Below are positions 22,099 through 24,484 of a DNA stretch of 24,484 nucleotides, one piece after another; position 1 is the stretch's first letter; the number at the start of each line of letters is the position of its first letter. Below the pieces are notes generated by a model, which ran no database searches, was not told the DNA's origin, and was given only the letters and a program-made list of their open reading frames with translations. Position numbers and translations under genes: made by a program. The DNA comes from a virus: IMG/VR virus record IMGVR_UViG_3300032797_000152, positions 1 through 24,484 of that record; one strand, given 5' to 3'.

Positions 22099-22606
22099 GA
22101 CGATGGGGATTATGAATTGCCAGCGATAATTTTACTTGTATTGGAAGATAATTATCAATTTCTTTAAAATTTATTCCTGCCACTATTACTAAATTCTGCA
22201 CTATATTTACGTCATTTATATCATCAATCTGAAATAAATAACCTCTCTGAGAATTTAACAAACTAATTGAACCAGTACCCAGCATTCCTGAAGGACTTAT
22301 TAAAAAGTTTATATTAATAAATGGCATATATTCTACTGGTAAATTAGGTAATTCAATGCGCCATTCTTTGTACATATTTTTGAGAAAAGTACCTTCCTCG
22401 AACAATGGTATTTCATAAATCTCTAAATCTTCCCAATCAGTTTCATAAATAAAGAAATTTTTACTAATATTATTAGGATTATTAATATTAGCTAACATCG
22501 CCTTTAAATTAATAGCCTCTACAACTTTACCTTGTAATTCTTGATTTGTAGAAGAATTAATAAGTGATGCTTCTCTAATTTTATATTGAGAGTTTACGTA
22601 TTTCAT
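22091..22606 (-). CDS. Putative virion structural protein, 171 aa
   Basis: Minus-strand gene with AAGGAAG upstream of its ATG at 22606, overlapping the preceding gene by 26 nt. The product looks mainly beta-stranded, with a Gly/Ser/Leu-rich middle (SPSGMLGTGSISLLNSQRGY) and a WEDLEIYEIP segment. It has no membrane helix or enzyme motif. Position at the end of a convergent block with tail-like genes suggests a baseplate or tail component; this is inference. Confidence 0.55.
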   Translation of the reverse strand: MKYVNSQYKIREASLINSSTNQELQGKVVEAINLKAMLANINNPNNISKNFFIYETDWEDLEIYEIPLFEEGTFLKNMYKEWRIELPNLPVEYMPFININFLISPSGMLGTGSISLLNSQRGYLFQIDDINDVNIVQNLVIVAGINFKEIDNYLPIQVKLSLAIHNPHRPI

Positions 22607-22952
22607 AACTTCCTTTTTCGTTTAAATAATAAAAATTTGCAGTAATATCTAATGGATTCCCATATCCTGCCTTAGAATCATCTGTATGTACATAAAAACT
22701 TAAACTAATATATATTCTATAAGTTTTTATATTATTATTTGCGTTTGTAGATAAATGTTTAAATGCAATAGAATAATAATTAGAAGCAAATTCGTTGTAT
22801 TCTTCATATTCTCCATGACCTGTATTTAATCCGTAAGTTTGTAGTATATCTGTTTGTGGTCTTTTTACTAAAACTGCTACGCGAACAAAAGGAAGATATT
22901 CTTCTTTTGTAGTTATATCTAATATAGTATTATAATTTAATGGACTGTCCAT
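22581..22952 (-). CDS. Putative virion structural protein, 123 aa
   Basis: Minus-strand gene starting at 22952 with AGGAGA upstream. The sequence alternates hydrophobic and polar residues with many Tyr and Asn (FVRVAVLVKRP, IKTYRIYISLSFYVHTDD), as in beta-sandwich phage tail proteins. No named domain is recognised. It lies between the larger tail-fibre-like gene and the 171-residue gene in one transcript. Confidence 0.55.
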   Translation of the reverse strand: MDSPLNYNTILDITTKEEYLPFVRVAVLVKRPQTDILQTYGLNTGHGEYEEYNEFASNYYSIAFKHLSTNANNNIKTYRIYISLSFYVHTDDSKAGYGNPLDITANFYYLNEKGSYEIRKLSI

Positions 22953-22960
22953 TATTTCTC

Positions 22961-24265
22961 CTAATTAGTAAAAACAATGCCATCATAATCCATTTCAGTT
23001 ATTCCACTAGTTATAACTTTAATATAACTAACTGTTCCAGGACCCGTTATACTTATATTTGTCTTGCAGTCTCCTGAAGCAAATGGGTCATCTAAAAACG
23101 GTTGCCAGCCACTTTCATATGACCCGCCTCCTTCGCAGTAAAATATGGAAGACATTCCATAACGTCCTTGTTGAAAAACTTCAACTGCTACAAAACAGTC
23201 CGAACTAACCATTACTTTAAATCGTGCACTAGGTCCTATATGTAGTCCCTCAACAAAAAATCCCATACCTGCATATAATTTATCTGAAAGATAAAATCCT
23301 CCTCCCATAGAAGCGTATACCCATTCATCTACATATGGTCCTACGCTAGCATCGCAGTCTTTTTCTATTTGACCTTGAATTAAGGTAGTTTCACATTTAT
23401 TGGGGTCTGTACGAAACCAAGCACCTGGGCACGCAGAAGGAAAAGTACAATATTGTGGATGATATATATCTCCTCCCCAATGACCTGGAGGAGGTAAAGG
23501 ATACCATTTATCATGTCGATACCAAGCATGACTACCGCTCCAATTTCTAGGACCATCATAATGTACTATAGAAGCATTTCCTTGAAAATTCGCTAATAAA
23601 AATGAACTTGGTTGTGGAGGCGGAGGATATTCTGGATAGGTAGAAAAAGTAATACTTGGACCATATTTTCCCCAACGACCAGTAAAAGGTCTAGCTTTAA
23701 TTGTATAAGAACCATCATAAGTAATTAAATTACTTATTTCAGTATCCCAGGTCCAGGTAGGATTCCCATATATTGCTGAACTAGGACCGTCCCATCTTTC
23801 TTCAAATTCTATCCAAGTATAATAACCATTGTTATAAGGGTCGTCATCACTAGTTACTTCATAAATATCTCCATCATTAATTCCTTCTGTAGGTAAATCA
23901 ATAACTCTATCTACTCTACCTTCTACATGCGTAGGATATAGTAATGGAGGCGTTGCAATTACTCGTTTAATAAGTCCATTTATGTTAAATTCAATTAATT
24001 CAGAATCAAATTCAAATTTTCCTTCATAATTCCATATACAAGTCAATTGTCCATCAAAAGGATGTAATATATTAGCACCAGAAGTTTCAAGATAATAAGG
24101 AATAACTGTTTGCCAAGGTTGACTTTGAATTAATTTAGGAATAATTATATTAGAATTTCCTGGCAAAATAAAACCTCGATTCTGTTTCTGATTGAGGTCA
24201 TTTGCGTTCTTTTGAGATTGCTCCCAAATTTTTCGTATTTTATGATTTTCTTGTTCGTAACTCAT
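22961..24265 (-). CDS. Putative tail fibre or baseplate protein, 434 aa
   Basis: Largest minus-strand gene. The N-terminus is a polar helix (1-30). The segment VIDLPTEGINDGDIYEVTSD followed by GYYTWIEFEERW (121-158) matches the short 'LP..G..GDxYxV...YxWxG..W' repeat common in phage tail fibres and baseplates. A proline run (EYPPPPQP, 212-219) then separates this from a Gly/Trp/Tyr-rich C-terminal half with seven cysteines (C273 to C400), unusual for a cytoplasm-assembled virion protein. The C-terminal region may be the receptor- or glycan-binding head. No enzymatic motif is visible. It overlaps the upstream partial gene by 26 nt. Confidence 0.6.
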   Translation of the reverse strand: MSYEQENHKIRKIWEQSQKNANDLNQKQNRGFILPGNSNIIIPKLIQSQPWQTVIPYYLETSGANILHPFDGQLTCIWNYEGKFEFDSELIEFNINGLIKRVIATPPLLYPTHVEGRVDRVIDLPTEGINDGDIYEVTSDDDPYNNGYYTWIEFEERWDGPSSAIYGNPTWTWDTEISNLITYDGSYTIKARPFTGRWGKYGPSITFSTYPEYPPPPQPSSFLLANFQGNASIVHYDGPRNWSGSHAWYRHDKWYPLPPPGHWGGDIYHPQYCTFPSACPGAWFRTDPNKCETTLIQGQIEKDCDASVGPYVDEWVYASMGGGFYLSDKLYAGMGFFVEGLHIGPSARFKVMVSSDCFVAVEVFQQGRYGMSSIFYCEGGGSYESGWQPFLDDPFASGDCKTNISITGPGTVSYIKVITSGITEMDYDGIVFTN

Positions 24266-24484
24266 ATTGCTCTCGCGGATTTATAAGAATAATTTTAAAT
24301 GTACTATCCACAGAAGTAGGATAATTAGAATAATGAATAATTAAATTATAGTTATTATTACCTTTGTCTTCTAAAATATATTTAAACTGTGGTACTGTAT
24401 TTTTATAATTTGTAGTAGTTCTAATACCTTCAGAAGCAGTAATAACTAATATTACTCTTAAATTATAAATAAATTCTTGAGGAA
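24240..24484 (-). CDS. Partial structural-type gene running off the right edge
   Basis: Open minus-strand frame from 24482 to a TAA at 24240-24242, with its start beyond the window. The visible 80 C-terminal residues are beta-like and Asn/Tyr/Thr-rich (PQEFIYNLRVILVITASEG, then FKIILINPREQYELRTRKS), similar in flavour to the other three minus-strand products. It overlaps the start of the 434-residue gene by 26 nt, supporting one operon. Confidence 0.55.
   Translation of the reverse strand, partial: PQEFIYNLRVILVITASEGIRTTTNYKNTVPQFKYILEDKGNNNYNLIIHYSNYPTSVDSTFKIILINPREQYELRTRKS

Noticed and set aside
1-24484. Archaeal virus or bacterial chromosome origin for the window
   Set aside because: Family B polymerase and Hjc-like nuclease hinted at Archaea, but peptide deformylase, strong GGAG sites and SbcCD/RuvC-type genes indicate a bacterial host. 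Homing endonucleases, overlapping small genes and tail-like proteins indicate a phage rather than a chromosome.
1-24484. tRNA genes, CRISPR arrays, IS elements or long repeats
   Set aside because: None could be recognised by reading; almost every base is in a supported gene. A tRNA scan would settle it for tRNAs.

Overview
This is a densely packed, AT-rich bacteriophage segment, probably from a large double-stranded DNA phage of an unidentified bacterium. Evidence for a phage: a full DNA replication and recombination set, two free-standing homing endonucleases, many tiny genes joined by 1-, 4- or 8-nt start/stop overlaps, and a convergent block that looks like virion structural genes. Evidence for a bacterial host: GGAG-type ribosome binding sites in front of most starts and a peptide deformylase, an enzyme tied to formyl-methionine initiation. 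TAA, TGA and TAG all act as stops, so the normal bacterial code fits. I saw no tRNA, rRNA, CRISPR array or IS element, and no stretch over about 60 nt without a gene.

Layout. (1) 2-3725: primase-polymerase/helicase (cut by the window edge), a small membrane metalloprotease of the site-2 protease (M50) type, a PD-(D/E)XK nuclease, a permuted NlpC/P60-like protein, and tiny zinc-ribbon or unknown genes. (2) 3726-9577: RecA-like recombinase with an AT-hook-like tail, family B DNA polymerase, RuvC-like resolvase, DUF5662 protein and small genes. (3) 9588-13829: zinc-ribbon genes, SbcD-like nuclease, DUF4326 protein, SbcC-like ATPase and a second RecA-fold ATPase. (4) 13822-17298: NUMOD3/PD-(D/E)XK homing endonuclease, a four-helix membrane protein, peptide deformylase, small genes and an HNH homing endonuclease. 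(5) 17276-20354: an MFS transporter, a LicD-family transferase and a fused IspD-like/SDR enzyme. (6) 20366-22098: ClpP-like protease, metallophosphoesterase and small genes. (7) 22091-24484, minus strand: four genes that look like tail or baseplate proteins, ending in an intrinsic terminator that lies inside the last plus-strand gene.

How the genes fit together. Blocks 1-3 form a near self-sufficient replication, recombination and repair system: primase/helicase, polymerase with proofreading motifs, SbcCD-type end processing, two RecA-fold ATPases and two candidate junction nucleases. Block 5 is the most unusual part. The fused enzyme has the same domain order as the Haemophilus Acs1/Bcs1 enzymes, which make CDP-ribitol from ribulose 5-phosphate and CTP. 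The LicD superfamily contains the known CDP-ribitol-using ribitol-phosphate transferases (fukutin, FKRP). Together with the adjacent transporter they suggest a phage-borne route that makes CDP-ribitol and attaches ribitol phosphate to a glycan on the host surface or the virion. That is inference from domain content and adjacency, not demonstrated.
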